From: JBBQED01 sp038320345
GTDB lineage: Bacteria > Bacteroidota > Bacteroidia > AKYH767-A > OLB10
Assembly: GCA_038320345.1 (NCBI GenBank)
Contig: JBBQED010000015.1
Span: 1-64,000, forward strand
Length of the DNA stretch: 64,000 bases
Direction of reading: 5' to 3'
Below are positions 8,288-16,205 of this stretch, piece after piece. The notes under the pieces were generated by a model. It searched no databases and was not told the origin of the DNA. It saw only the letters and a list, made by a program, of their open reading frames with translations. Positions within the stretch are counted from its first letter, which is position 1; every line of letters begins with the position of its first letter. A program made the translations under genes and the position numbers.

Positions 8288-9630
8288 TGCTTTTTACTTT
8301 TTGTGGATTCTGTTAATTTATAAAAGTCGGGTGGGAAACCATTTAAGTTCCGCCATAATTCATACCAAATGGGAACATCCTTTAAGAGTACAATTCCTCT
8401 AGCACCACTACCCACTTTTAACGCCAAGGGCCATGGTATTTCATCTTCATCTTCTGCCACTAATATTCTAAATTTTCCATTATCCGAAATGGAGTTATCA
8501 ATTGCAATTACTTTTCCACTGAAAGTACCGTAGCCCACGTTGGGCCAGCCGGTAAAGACTATAGTAGGCCAACCATCGAATTGAAAACGTACCTTTTGTC
8601 GAAGAGAAATTAAGGGTAGGTCCATTGGCTTGACATACATCTCTACTGCGTAGTGAAATTGCTTGGGAACGATCTTTACCATCAACTCTCCCTCTTTTAC
8701 GACTTCTCCAATTCCCGCAGAAATTGTTTTGGTAATCTGACCATCTTGAGGAGCGAGCACATGGTAAAAGGCATTCCGTAATGCATAATTCGAAAATTGA
8801 TTTTTTAGTTTAGCAACTTCGCCTTCGCCAATAGTTGTTTCGCTGAGCGTAGAAAATTTATCTCCTTGAGCTTTGGATATTTTTTCGGAATATTCTTTTT
8901 CTATTTGTGAAAATTCAAGTCGAGTATTTAATAATTCATTTTTAGTATTGCTAAATTTATTTTCTGCTATCGTGCGTTTGGCATCTGCATTTTGTAATTG
9001 TTGTTTACGTTGTTCCAATTCTGTAAGCGACTTCAAACCTTGTTTGTATAGCTCCTCTTGTCGCTTGAATTGATCTTGCGCAATTTTAATTTCTGTTTTA
9101 GCAGCTTCATAAGCAACACTATCGCTTTGAACATGTAGAATAGCCTGCTTAATTTTATTGGTGGTAATACTTAACTTTAATTCTCGTGTTTGATATAAAG
9201 CTTGGATTTGATTTTGAATCGCCGAAACTTTTTCTCGGTAAAAATTTATAGTAGCTTCTTTAGCAGCGATTTGCTCTTTCGTTCTTTTTAATAAATTAGG
9301 ATCAAGATAATTCTCCTTTACTTCAGTGATCTTTAAGATGGTATCTCCTTTCCGAACTAAATCCCCTTCTTTAACAAACCATTTTTCTATTCTACCTGCG
9401 ATTATTGAATTTAGCTGTTGAGGGCGTTGTTCTGGCGAACTAGTTGTAACGAGGCCATTGGCTTGTATGTTTTGAGTCCAAGGAAGAAATAGAAAAAGAA
9501 GAAATACAATTAAAATACCGAGCACCCATCTCGTTATTTTTTCTTCACCTTCCACTAAAAAAGCCTTTTTGTAGGACGTGAATCCCTCTTTTTCACAAAG
9601 CGTATCTTTATTATCTTCTGAAAGCCACAT
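8284..9630 (-). CDS. HlyD-family periplasmic adaptor (membrane fusion protein)
   Basis: A 448-residue protein with a cytoplasmic N-terminus, one membrane anchor (about residues 36-53), a half biotinyl-lipoyl motif (IIAGRIEKWFVKEGDLVRKGDTI, near 90-112), a long coiled-coil hairpin (about 120-270, including QFKRQEELYKQGLKSLTELEQRK), the second lipoyl half (HVLAPQDGQITKTISAGIGEVV) and a beta-barrel region. This is the type I secretion adaptor layout rather than the RND one, because it has a membrane anchor instead of a lipobox. It begins 8 bp after the ABC gene and overlaps tolC. The order ABC-HlyD-TolC is that of a complete tripartite exporter. Confidence 0.92.
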   Translation of the reverse strand: MWLSEDNKDTLCEKEGFTSYKKAFLVEGEEKITRWVLGILIVFLLFLFLPWTQNIQANGLVTTSSPEQRPQQLNSIIAGRIEKWFVKEGDLVRKGDTILKITEVKENYLDPNLLKRTKEQIAAKEATINFYREKVSAIQNQIQALYQTRELKLSITTNKIKQAILHVQSDSVAYEAAKTEIKIAQDQFKRQEELYKQGLKSLTELEQRKQQLQNADAKRTIAENKFSNTKNELLNTRLEFSQIEKEYSEKISKAQGDKFSTLSETTIGEGEVAKLKNQFSNYALRNAFYHVLAPQDGQITKTISAGIGEVVKEGELMVKIVPKQFHYAVEMYVKPMDLPLISLRQKVRFQFDGWPTIVFTGWPNVGYGTFSGKVIAIDNSISDNGKFRILVAEDEDEIPWPLALKVGSGARGIVLLKDVPIWYELWRNLNGFPPDFYKLTESTKSKKQ

Positions 9631-9638
9631 ATTCTGAA

Positions 9639-11375
9639 TTATAAACTTAAATGCTTAAACATACGTTTGTATTCTTCTGAATTATTCAACTCAGCGAATG
9701 AACCATTCTTTAATATTTTACCATCTTCTAATAAGATAATTCTATCGCAATTTCTTGCAAAGTGCACATCATTGGTAACTGCAATGAGGGTAAATTCATT
9801 ATTGGGAGAGAATAAGTTTTTTATAAATATTTCTTGTTCTATGGCTTCTAATCCACTCCAAAAATCTTCTAATAAAAAGAGTTTAGGTTTAGTTAAAATG
9901 GCGCGCGTAAGTAGAATTTTGTTTACTGTTGTTATCGGCAGTTTTCTTCCAAGTGTCTCAATACGGGTTTCTAAACCATTACTTAATGATTGTATGAACG
10001 GCAATAATCCCGTTTGTTCAGCAGTGGATAAGATTGTATTGGTAGTAATTTCTGTATCACCTAAGGTTAAATTATCATAGAGCGTGCTTGAAAACAAATC
10101 AGCCGTACCAAGATATACGCCAATCTCCGATCTCAACTTTTGTAAGTTGTAGTTGCCTAATGGATAATTGTTGTATAAAAGGTTTCCACTATAATTTAAA
10201 AAACCTCCTGTAAAGAGTTTTAGCAAGGTAGATTTGCCCGATCCCTGCGTGCCGAAGATGCAAATTTTTTCTCCCGATTTAATTTCAAAATTCAGATGAT
10301 GTAATACACGATCGTCATCATCGCTATAAGCGAAACTTAGATTTTCAGCTTTAATCGATATTCCTTTCGAATTACTAATCTCTGAAATATCGATTCCATC
10401 TTCTTTCTCAGTAGGCTTATCTAAAATTTTACTTACTTTTTCCAGTGAGGTAAGCATGTCATACACGACATCTAGGCTGCCGATAATTTTTTCTATCGAG
10501 TTTAATAAGGTAATGATTATGATTTCTGAAGCAATAAATTGACCGATGTTGATTTGTTGTTTTAAAACTAACCAACCTCCTATAATTAAAAGCAATGCAG
10601 TGATGGTTACTTTAAAGAAGACAAATGCCCAGTACTGGACTTTTAAAACTTTAAAATGTTCTGATCTTGCATCAAGATAACCACTTACAAATTTATCAGC
10701 TTTTTGCACGGGGAAATCGGTTCTACCCATGAACTTTATGGTCTTGATGATTCGAGCCACTTCTTCTAGCCAATAACCAACTCTATATTTGTAATTGCTT
10801 TCTTCTAAGGATGTGGTAATTCCCTTTTTGTAAGTAATATGTAAAGTGAAGATCATTAGTGCCACTAAGAATATCCCAAATGCAATAAAGATGGGATGGT
10901 AAAATGAAAGTAGCAAGAGGCCAAAAAATACTTGAATGGATGCTGCTGGCAATTCTAGCAGTATTTTACTAATTCCCTTTTGTAATGATGCAATGTCAAA
11001 AAAACGATTTACTAATTCTGGTAAGTAGTAATCTTCAATCGCTGTTAAGTCTAATCGTGGAATTTTGTAAGCAAATTGCAAGCTATAGCGTGTGAAAATT
11101 CTACGCTGTATATTTTCGTTAATCTTCATTTGCATGATCTGTAGCCAGCCATTCAAGAATACACCTACTACAACCATTACTGTAAGTAAGATTAAGGATG
11201 TTGAAATGGTACCACTAAGTAGAAAATTGATGATAGCTTGTATCCCCAAGGGTAGCGATAAATAAATAATTCCACTGACGAATGCAAAGAAGTAAATACT
11301 CTTTACCTCTTTTTTTTCAAGAGCAATTAATTCTAAAAAGCGTTTGAGGGGTTGCCGATAATTTATTATAGACAT
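9639..11375 (-). CDS. Type I secretion-like ABC transporter with degenerate ATPase motifs
   Basis: A 578-residue membrane-ATPase fusion. Residues about 1-325 hold the six-helix exporter domain; no C39 peptidase precedes it. Residues about 340-578 hold the nucleotide-binding domain. Walker A is intact (GTQGSGKST, Lys381). The rest is not: where LSGGQ is expected the protein reads LGRKLPITTVNK; the Walker B end is LLED (E503, D504) where most exporters have LLDE, so the metal Asp and catalytic Glu are swapped; the D-loop reads SGLE; and the H-loop His is replaced (VTNDVH, T534/N535). It may bind ATP yet hydrolyse it poorly. It overlaps the carbonic-anhydrase-like gene by 10 bp. The transported substrate is unknown. 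Confidence 0.9.
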   Translation of the reverse strand: MSIINYRQPLKRFLELIALEKKEVKSIYFFAFVSGIIYLSLPLGIQAIINFLLSGTISTSLILLTVMVVVGVFLNGWLQIMQMKINENIQRRIFTRYSLQFAYKIPRLDLTAIEDYYLPELVNRFFDIASLQKGISKILLELPAASIQVFFGLLLLSFYHPIFIAFGIFLVALMIFTLHITYKKGITTSLEESNYKYRVGYWLEEVARIIKTIKFMGRTDFPVQKADKFVSGYLDARSEHFKVLKVQYWAFVFFKVTITALLLIIGGWLVLKQQINIGQFIASEIIIITLLNSIEKIIGSLDVVYDMLTSLEKVSKILDKPTEKEDGIDISEISNSKGISIKAENLSFAYSDDDDRVLHHLNFEIKSGEKICIFGTQGSGKSTLLKLFTGGFLNYSGNLLYNNYPLGNYNLQKLRSEIGVYLGTADLFSSTLYDNLTLGDTEITTNTILSTAEQTGLLPFIQSLSNGLETRIETLGRKLPITTVNKILLTRAILTKPKLFLLEDFWSGLEAIEQEIFIKNLFSPNNEFTLIAVTNDVHFARNCDRIILLEDGKILKNGSFAELNNSEEYKRMFKHLSL

Positions 11376-11866
11376 TCAGAATTGTTGTAAACGGTTAACA
11401 ATGTTGATACTTTATCAGTTATAAGACCCTGTACGTTGATTCCTAACATATCGATCTCGCTCTTGAGTATTTTTTCATTGTTTAAATAGCCTAGTTGTTG
11501 GATAATATTATGTTCCGCAAGACGACCTTTTTTAATTTCCAGCGGTACATTGCGCTCATAAGTTGAATCTAACTTTTGAGCTAATAATCGAAGTTCTTTC
11601 TCACAATTTAATCCAAATTCCTTTTTATAGGTTAGCGCTTCTTCAAGGAAATTGCAAGAAATGTCAGTTACCAAATATACGTTTTTTATGTTTTTCTGGC
11701 GTAAAAAGTCCTTGATACTCGTAATTTCGCTTTCATTATAATTCAAGACCATTGCTGTAGAGGATAAAAAATATATCTCAGTGCCAAACCGTTCCTCTAA
11801 AAAGTGATTTAATTGACAAAATGGACAGGTAATATATAAGGATGCATTGGGGTTTATTTTTTTCAT
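11366..11866 (-). CDS. Degenerate beta-carbonic-anhydrase-like protein
   Basis: A 166-residue soluble protein, first in the minus-strand run and overlapping the ABC gene by 10 bp. Read against beta-carbonic anhydrases by eye, three segments fall into register. YITCPFCQL (C14) sits where VLTCSDSRV is expected. KNVYLVTDISC (D68, C71) sits where the HxxC zinc motif is. The tail IIQQLGYLNNEKILKSEI plus INVQGLITD resembles the conserved NV..Q...L......G.L.V.G..YD end. On this reading both Cys ligands survive, the His ligand is Asp68, and the Asp-Arg catalytic dyad is gone (F16, Q18). A thioredoxin-like fold using CPFC is the main alternative. It may be a sensor or scaffold; activity as a hydratase looks unlikely. 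Confidence 0.6.
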   Translation of the reverse strand: MKKINPNASLYITCPFCQLNHFLEERFGTEIYFLSSTAMVLNYNESEITSIKDFLRQKNIKNVYLVTDISCNFLEEALTYKKEFGLNCEKELRLLAQKLDSTYERNVPLEIKKGRLAEHNIIQQLGYLNNEKILKSEIDMLGINVQGLITDKVSTLLTVYNNSECL

Positions 11867-12005
11867 CGTCTTACTTCGAGATCTTAAATGGTAAACGTTC
11901 GGCTTTCGATTTGTTCTTTAAAAACTAGTATTTATGCAACTTTAATGCGATTTTTATTTACGATTTTAGCTTATTGAATCATGACTTCCTTCATAAGTCA
12001 AGTTG

Positions 12006-12851
12006 TTAAGGATTGCAGAAATCGCAGTACATCGGATCTTCTTCGGTCTTGCCATGTGGAAATTGATCTTCTTTAGTATATGCACATTGTGTACATGTAT
12101 ATTGAAAGCTTAACGTGGAACGAGTTTTAAGTCCGCAAAGGCTACATGGCAACCCTCGTATGACGGCGGTAATCCCAAATCCTGGAGTGCTGCATTCGGG
12201 ACATTGTGATTGAATCTTCTTTACTAGTTTAGTTGCAACTTTTTCTATCACTTCCATCCTTGTTGGATTGAACATTGCTCTCATGTCGGTCATCACATAC
12301 ACTTGTCCATATTTATTCAACAATACATGGAAAGATGTTATTAGCAAATTCCAATCTCTAATTCCTTTTATTAGTTCGGCATTTTCAACTTTTGATTTCT
12401 TCAGTATTAATCCATGAGAAGGAAATTTTATGCTTTTAGCAAAATCTACCAGTTCCTTTTCTGTTCTTATTTCTTTACCGTTGAAATTTGTGTCTGTGCT
12501 TAATACTCTTTCAATAATTTCAAGTTTGTTTTTGTGATCAATAAATATGATGAATTCATCATCAGCAGGCATAAATAAGATCGAAGGGTGCGGACCAAAT
12601 GAACCTTCACTCGCAATAGCCATATCGCATGCTGTAATTTTCATGGCCATCAAACATTTGTTCCTTACAGTAGTGAGGGGGTCATCTTTCCTATCAACTT
12701 CTCCTGTAAAGGTTCCAAATTCATCGGTGTCAATCGCGGGTGATACAAAACATTTTACCCCAATTTCTTTTTCAAAAATTGGGGTAATTACCTTTTCCTT
12801 TTCGTGTTTTGTTGCAATGAGTAAGTTTCTTCCTTGGAATATATTACTCAT
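12006..12851 (-). CDS. DUF6671-like protein with C-terminal zinc ribbons
   Basis: A 281-residue cytoplasmic protein. The N-terminal ~200 residues resemble the uncharacterised family with IATKHEKEKVI near the start, then DTDEFGTFTGEV and IASEGSFGPHP, a layout of small alpha/beta phosphatase-like or nucleotide-binding appearance. The C-terminus carries four Cys pairs: CPEC (near 217), CSLCG, CTQC and CDFC (278), enough for two zinc ribbons. The ATG at 12849-12851 is the only good start. It is 139 bp upstream of the carbonic-anhydrase-like gene on the same strand, so it could be a separate unit. Function is unknown; family assignment is from memory of the N-terminal motifs. Confidence 0.75.
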   Translation of the reverse strand: MSNIFQGRNLLIATKHEKEKVITPIFEKEIGVKCFVSPAIDTDEFGTFTGEVDRKDDPLTTVRNKCLMAMKITACDMAIASEGSFGPHPSILFMPADDEFIIFIDHKNKLEIIERVLSTDTNFNGKEIRTEKELVDFAKSIKFPSHGLILKKSKVENAELIKGIRDWNLLITSFHVLLNKYGQVYVMTDMRAMFNPTRMEVIEKVATKLVKKIQSQCPECSTPGFGITAVIRGLPCSLCGLKTRSTLSFQYTCTQCAYTKEDQFPHGKTEEDPMYCDFCNP

Positions 12852-12976
12852 GTAAGTAGGCTTGTTGTTTTGATTGGCTTTAGATCTAGACTACTTCTTT
12901 TGCTGTTACTGCGCTGATAATTTTTGAATTAGAATGGATTTTTCTAGACTACAATACATTCATCATTGAATCATTC

Positions 12977-14422
12977 TCATTGCCCTTGTCCTAGCGAGAA
13001 AGCCGGTGTTCCATCAAAGGAGTATAAGTTTTCTGTTTTGATGGTATCTATATTTTTTTCTATGGCTTTTCCTAATAACTCGATGATCTGAAGTTTGGTT
13101 ATCGTTTTATCACTTACGGGTTTAAATCTACAACGCCAATGATCCGTACAGAAAGTTTCTTCAAATCCATCAGGATATACTTTTATCCCACGGTTAGTGA
13201 TCATGGAAAGTTGTAGTTGATCCGTATTCAGTTGTTCAATTTGCTTAGCTAAATCATTAGGGGAGATATCGGCATGATGAACAAATATATCTACACCAAT
13301 TAGCTCTTTTACTTTCGGTTGTTTACGTTTGTATTTTGGCAGATTTAAGGGCGTACCTTTCGAATAATTTACAGCTTTGAGGGTAACGGGTGTTTTACCA
13401 AGGTTACCGATAACAGCTTCCGCAAATTCTTTCGTTCCTACATTCTGTTTGCTAATGCCTTCTTTAAATACATCATAAGTATGTATTCCATCTTCAATGG
13501 TTTTTAGCCATGCATTTTGAATTTTCTCCGCCACTTCGGTTTGTCCAATATGATTTAGCATCATCACTGCTCCTTGCAAGAGACCCGATGGATTAGCTAA
13601 ATTTTGTCCAGCTCTTCGTGGTGCAGATCCGTGTATGGCTTCAAACATCGCACATTCTTCACCGATATTGGCAGAACCCGCCAACCCTACTGACCCTGCA
13701 ATTTGCGCAGCAACATCGCTTAAGATATCGCCATATAAATTCGGCATTACAATCACATCAAATGCTTCTGGAGTATCCGCCATTTTAGCAGCTCCGATAT
13801 CTATGATCCAATGTTCATTTTCAATGTCAGAATATTCTTTTGCGATCTCATTAAATACTTCATGAAACAAGCCATCCGTTTGCTTCATGATATTGTCTTT
13901 TGTAAAACAGGTTACTTTTTTTCTCCCATATTGTCTGGCATACTCGAAAGCATATCTAACAATCTTCTCACAACCTGGGCGACTGATCAATTTCAAACAT
14001 TGTATAACCTCATCGGTTTGTTGATGTTCGATACCCGCGTAAAGATCTTCTTCGTTTTCTCTAACAATAACTAAATCCATTAATGGATGTTTGGTTTGAA
14101 CAAACGGATGCATACTCATACAAGGTCGGACATTAGAATAGAGTCCTAAAAATTTCCTTGTAGTTACGTTTAAGCTTTTATACCCACCACCTTGAGGTGT
14201 TGTAATGGGTGCCTTTAAGAAAACTTTGTTTTTTCTGATGACATCCCAAGATTCTTTGGCAATACCGGATGTATTACCCGCTAAATACACTTTTTCACCT
14301 ACTTCAATTTCTTCGATTTCTATCTTAGCACCTGCTGCCATTAAAATTTTAAGTGTGGCATCCATAATTTCTGGACCGATACCATCTCCTTTTGCTACCG
14401 TTATTTTTTTCAATGCTGTCAT
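12977..14422 (-). CDS. icd: NADP-dependent isocitrate dehydrogenase
   Basis: Oxidative decarboxylation of isocitrate to 2-oxoglutarate in the TCA cycle. The 481-residue product starts at the ATG at 14420-14422 (MTALKKITVAKGDGIGPEIM); a TTG 24 bp further upstream is less likely. The family core is intact: GDGIGPE at the N-terminus, the substrate loop RENEEDLYAGIEH, the metal site NLYGDILSD, and the cofactor stretch FEAIHGSAP. An extra ~135-residue C-terminal domain after the core places it in the longer Thermus/Rickettsia-type group rather than the 415-residue E. coli type. It is transcribed divergently from a LysR gene across 95 bp, a classical regulator arrangement. Works upstream of glutamate dehydrogenase and downstream of the aconitase also encoded in the window. 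Confidence 0.93.
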   Translation of the reverse strand: MTALKKITVAKGDGIGPEIMDATLKILMAAGAKIEIEEIEVGEKVYLAGNTSGIAKESWDVIRKNKVFLKAPITTPQGGGYKSLNVTTRKFLGLYSNVRPCMSMHPFVQTKHPLMDLVIVRENEEDLYAGIEHQQTDEVIQCLKLISRPGCEKIVRYAFEYARQYGRKKVTCFTKDNIMKQTDGLFHEVFNEIAKEYSDIENEHWIIDIGAAKMADTPEAFDVIVMPNLYGDILSDVAAQIAGSVGLAGSANIGEECAMFEAIHGSAPRRAGQNLANPSGLLQGAVMMLNHIGQTEVAEKIQNAWLKTIEDGIHTYDVFKEGISKQNVGTKEFAEAVIGNLGKTPVTLKAVNYSKGTPLNLPKYKRKQPKVKELIGVDIFVHHADISPNDLAKQIEQLNTDQLQLSMITNRGIKVYPDGFEETFCTDHWRCRFKPVSDKTITKLQIIELLGKAIEKNIDTIKTENLYSFDGTPAFSLGQGQ

Positions 14423-14485
14423 GAAGTTGGGTTTTTTAGATTTCAACTTTGCAAAATTGTAGTTTTTACTTCATTAATTTTTATA

Positions 14486-14493
14486 TAACTTTG
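14486..14493 (+). promoter_or_regulatory. Putative -7 box for the LysR gene in the icd/lysR divergent region
   Basis: TAACTTTG matches TAnnTTTG exactly and ends 24 bp before the ATG at 14518. A T-rich block at 14463-14467, about 19 bp upstream, may be a weak -33 element. The 95-bp region between the icd and lysR starts would also hold the icd promoter and any LysR operator. Confidence 0.5.
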
Positions 14494-14517
14494 CAATGAT
14501 TAACATAAATTAAATTT

Positions 14518-15447
14518 ATGAATTACACCTTCAATCAATTACGCATATTCCTAAAAATCACTCAATTACAGAGTATTACGAAAGCTGCAGAGGATTTACA
14601 CCTCACGCAACCCGCAGTTTCTATTCAGCTGAAAAATTTTCAAGCACAGTTTGACATCCCATTAACGGAAATAATTGGTCGGCGAATTTTTATCACTGAT
14701 TTCGGAAAAGAAATTGCCGTTGCCGCTGAAAATATTTTAAATGAAGTGTATTCCATTAATTATAAAACGCTAGCCTATAAAGGGCAACTGGCAGGTAAGT
14801 TGAGAATTTCGGTGGTATCAACTGGAAAATACATTATCCCTTATTTTCTCTCTGGTTTCTTAAAGCTTCATGATGGTATCGATTTGCAACTTGATGTTAC
14901 TAATAAAGCGCAAGTGATAGATAGTTTAGAGAATAATGAAGTGGATTTTTCATTAGTATCTGTTATGCCGGATAATATCAAGTTGAATAAATTGGAATTA
15001 ATGGAAAATCAACTTTTTCTCATCGGTAACAAAGATCTAAGTTTCAAAGAAAAAATTTATGATAAAAAAATATTCGAAACCCTACCTTTAATTTATCGAG
15101 AGAAAGGCTCTGGAACTAGACTTGTCATGGAGAGATTTATTTTGAAGAATGATCTTCCTGTGAAAAAGAAAATGGAACTCACTTCAAACGAAGCAGTAAA
15201 GCAAGCGGTAATTGCTGGAATGGGCTATTCAATTATGCCCTTAATAGGAATTAAAAACGAAGTAAGCTCTGGCGAACTTCAAATTATACCAGTCAAAGGA
15301 TTTCCAATAAAATCAGTGTGGAATTTAATATGGTTAAAAGATAAAGGATTTTCAATGGTGGCTAAATCATTTTTAAATTATGTAAAAGCCGAGAAAAAAA
15401 ATATCATAAAAGAACATTTTTCATGGTTTGAAAGCGAGAAAGTTTGA
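14518..15447 (+). CDS. LysR-family transcriptional regulator
   Basis: A 309-residue regulator. The N-terminal winged helix-turn-helix is typical (FNQLRIFLKITQLQSITKAAEDLHLTQPAVSIQLKNF, residues 4-40, recognition helix TQPAVSIQLK). After a linker helix comes the two-lobed effector domain (about 90-295) with the usual LRISVVSTGKYIIPYFL opening, the EVDFSLVS strand and EAVKQAVIAGMGYSIMP in the second lobe. It is divergent from icd, so icd and its own gene are the first targets to suspect. The family includes CbbR- and CysB-like regulators; the effector cannot be read from the sequence. Confidence 0.92.
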   Translation: MNYTFNQLRIFLKITQLQSITKAAEDLHLTQPAVSIQLKNFQAQFDIPLTEIIGRRIFITDFGKEIAVAAENILNEVYSINYKTLAYKGQLAGKLRISVVSTGKYIIPYFLSGFLKLHDGIDLQLDVTNKAQVIDSLENNEVDFSLVSVMPDNIKLNKLELMENQLFLIGNKDLSFKEKIYDKKIFETLPLIYREKGSGTRLVMERFILKNDLPVKKKMELTSNEAVKQAVIAGMGYSIMPLIGIKNEVSSGELQIIPVKGFPIKSVWNLIWLKDKGFSMVAKSFLNYVKAEKKNIIKEHFSWFESEKV

Positions 15448-15536
15448 GAATTATTTTTAAAGTACTTTCGAATTTTTAGATTCTAATTTTTCGAAATTTA
15501 TTTTGAAAATTATCCCATAAAATTTATTATCATTTT

Positions 15537-16055
15537 TCAAATTCCCATCTTCACACTCAAATCTCCATGTCCTTTCAAGAAGCAGCTGTCGTTGCTGACA
15601 ATCATATAGTAGATCCTGAATAAGGAATCGCTATGAACAGAATAATTGCTGAGATCTACAAATAGAGTAGGATCCACTATACTGTCTGAAGTGATTAACG
15701 TTTTCCAATTGTAATCCAATATTCTAATTTTCATGCGATAGCCTGATGGCTTTGATGATGATATAGAAAAGATGCGGGATGATGAAGGGTTTGGGTATGC
15801 AGGATAAATAATTACTCCTGGGTTTAAGTTAGTAACATCTACAAATTTGGCGTAATCGTTATAAAGATCTTTTTCTCTATTAGTCCAATTTACATCATCA
15901 GTCCAGTCGGAACTATCAATTGTCCCCAAAAAATTTCCGGTTACATCGGTCATGGTATAGCCAGTAAATTTTTCCGGAGTAGTGCTCCCGTCTTTACTAC
16001 AAGATACAATGGTTAATAAACATAAATAGAGGTATAACTTCTTGTATTTCACCAC
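15537..16055 (-). CDS. Small lipoprotein
   Basis: A 172-residue protein with a lipoprotein signal (KLYLYLCLLTIVSCSKDG, lipobox IVSC, Cys19). The start is GTG at 16053-16055. The mature part is beta-rich and contains YPAYPNPSSSRIFSI, which resembles the opening of a sorting-domain-like Ig fold (the YPNP motif), followed by MKIRILDYNW. It may be an independent lipid-anchored domain of that fold. It is convergent with lysR and divergent from kup, in a stand-alone unit. No function can be assigned. Confidence 0.75.
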   Translation of the reverse strand: MVKYKKLYLYLCLLTIVSCSKDGSTTPEKFTGYTMTDVTGNFLGTIDSSDWTDDVNWTNREKDLYNDYAKFVDVTNLNPGVIIYPAYPNPSSSRIFSISSSKPSGYRMKIRILDYNWKTLITSDSIVDPTLFVDLSNYSVHSDSLFRIYYMIVSNDSCFLKGHGDLSVKMGI

Positions 16056-16205
16056 CCTTAATTTTTTATAAAAGTATCAAATTATTGTAATTGTAAAATA
16101 ATTCCAAAACGTAGATCTTGCTTTCTGGACTTATTTCCTTTTATCTCACTCGTTTTGCCTCTTGTTCATTTGGTTATTACTATTTTAGCGCCATAATTTA
16201 CTGCT

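Noticed and set aside
9667..10080. A 137-codon plus-strand frame inside the ABC transporter gene
   Set aside because: It overlaps conserved ATPase-domain coding sequence on the other strand and shows no domain or leader.
9639..11375. Peptidase-containing (C39) bacteriocin exporter
   Set aside because: No C39 domain precedes the transmembrane region; the protein begins directly with the first membrane helices.
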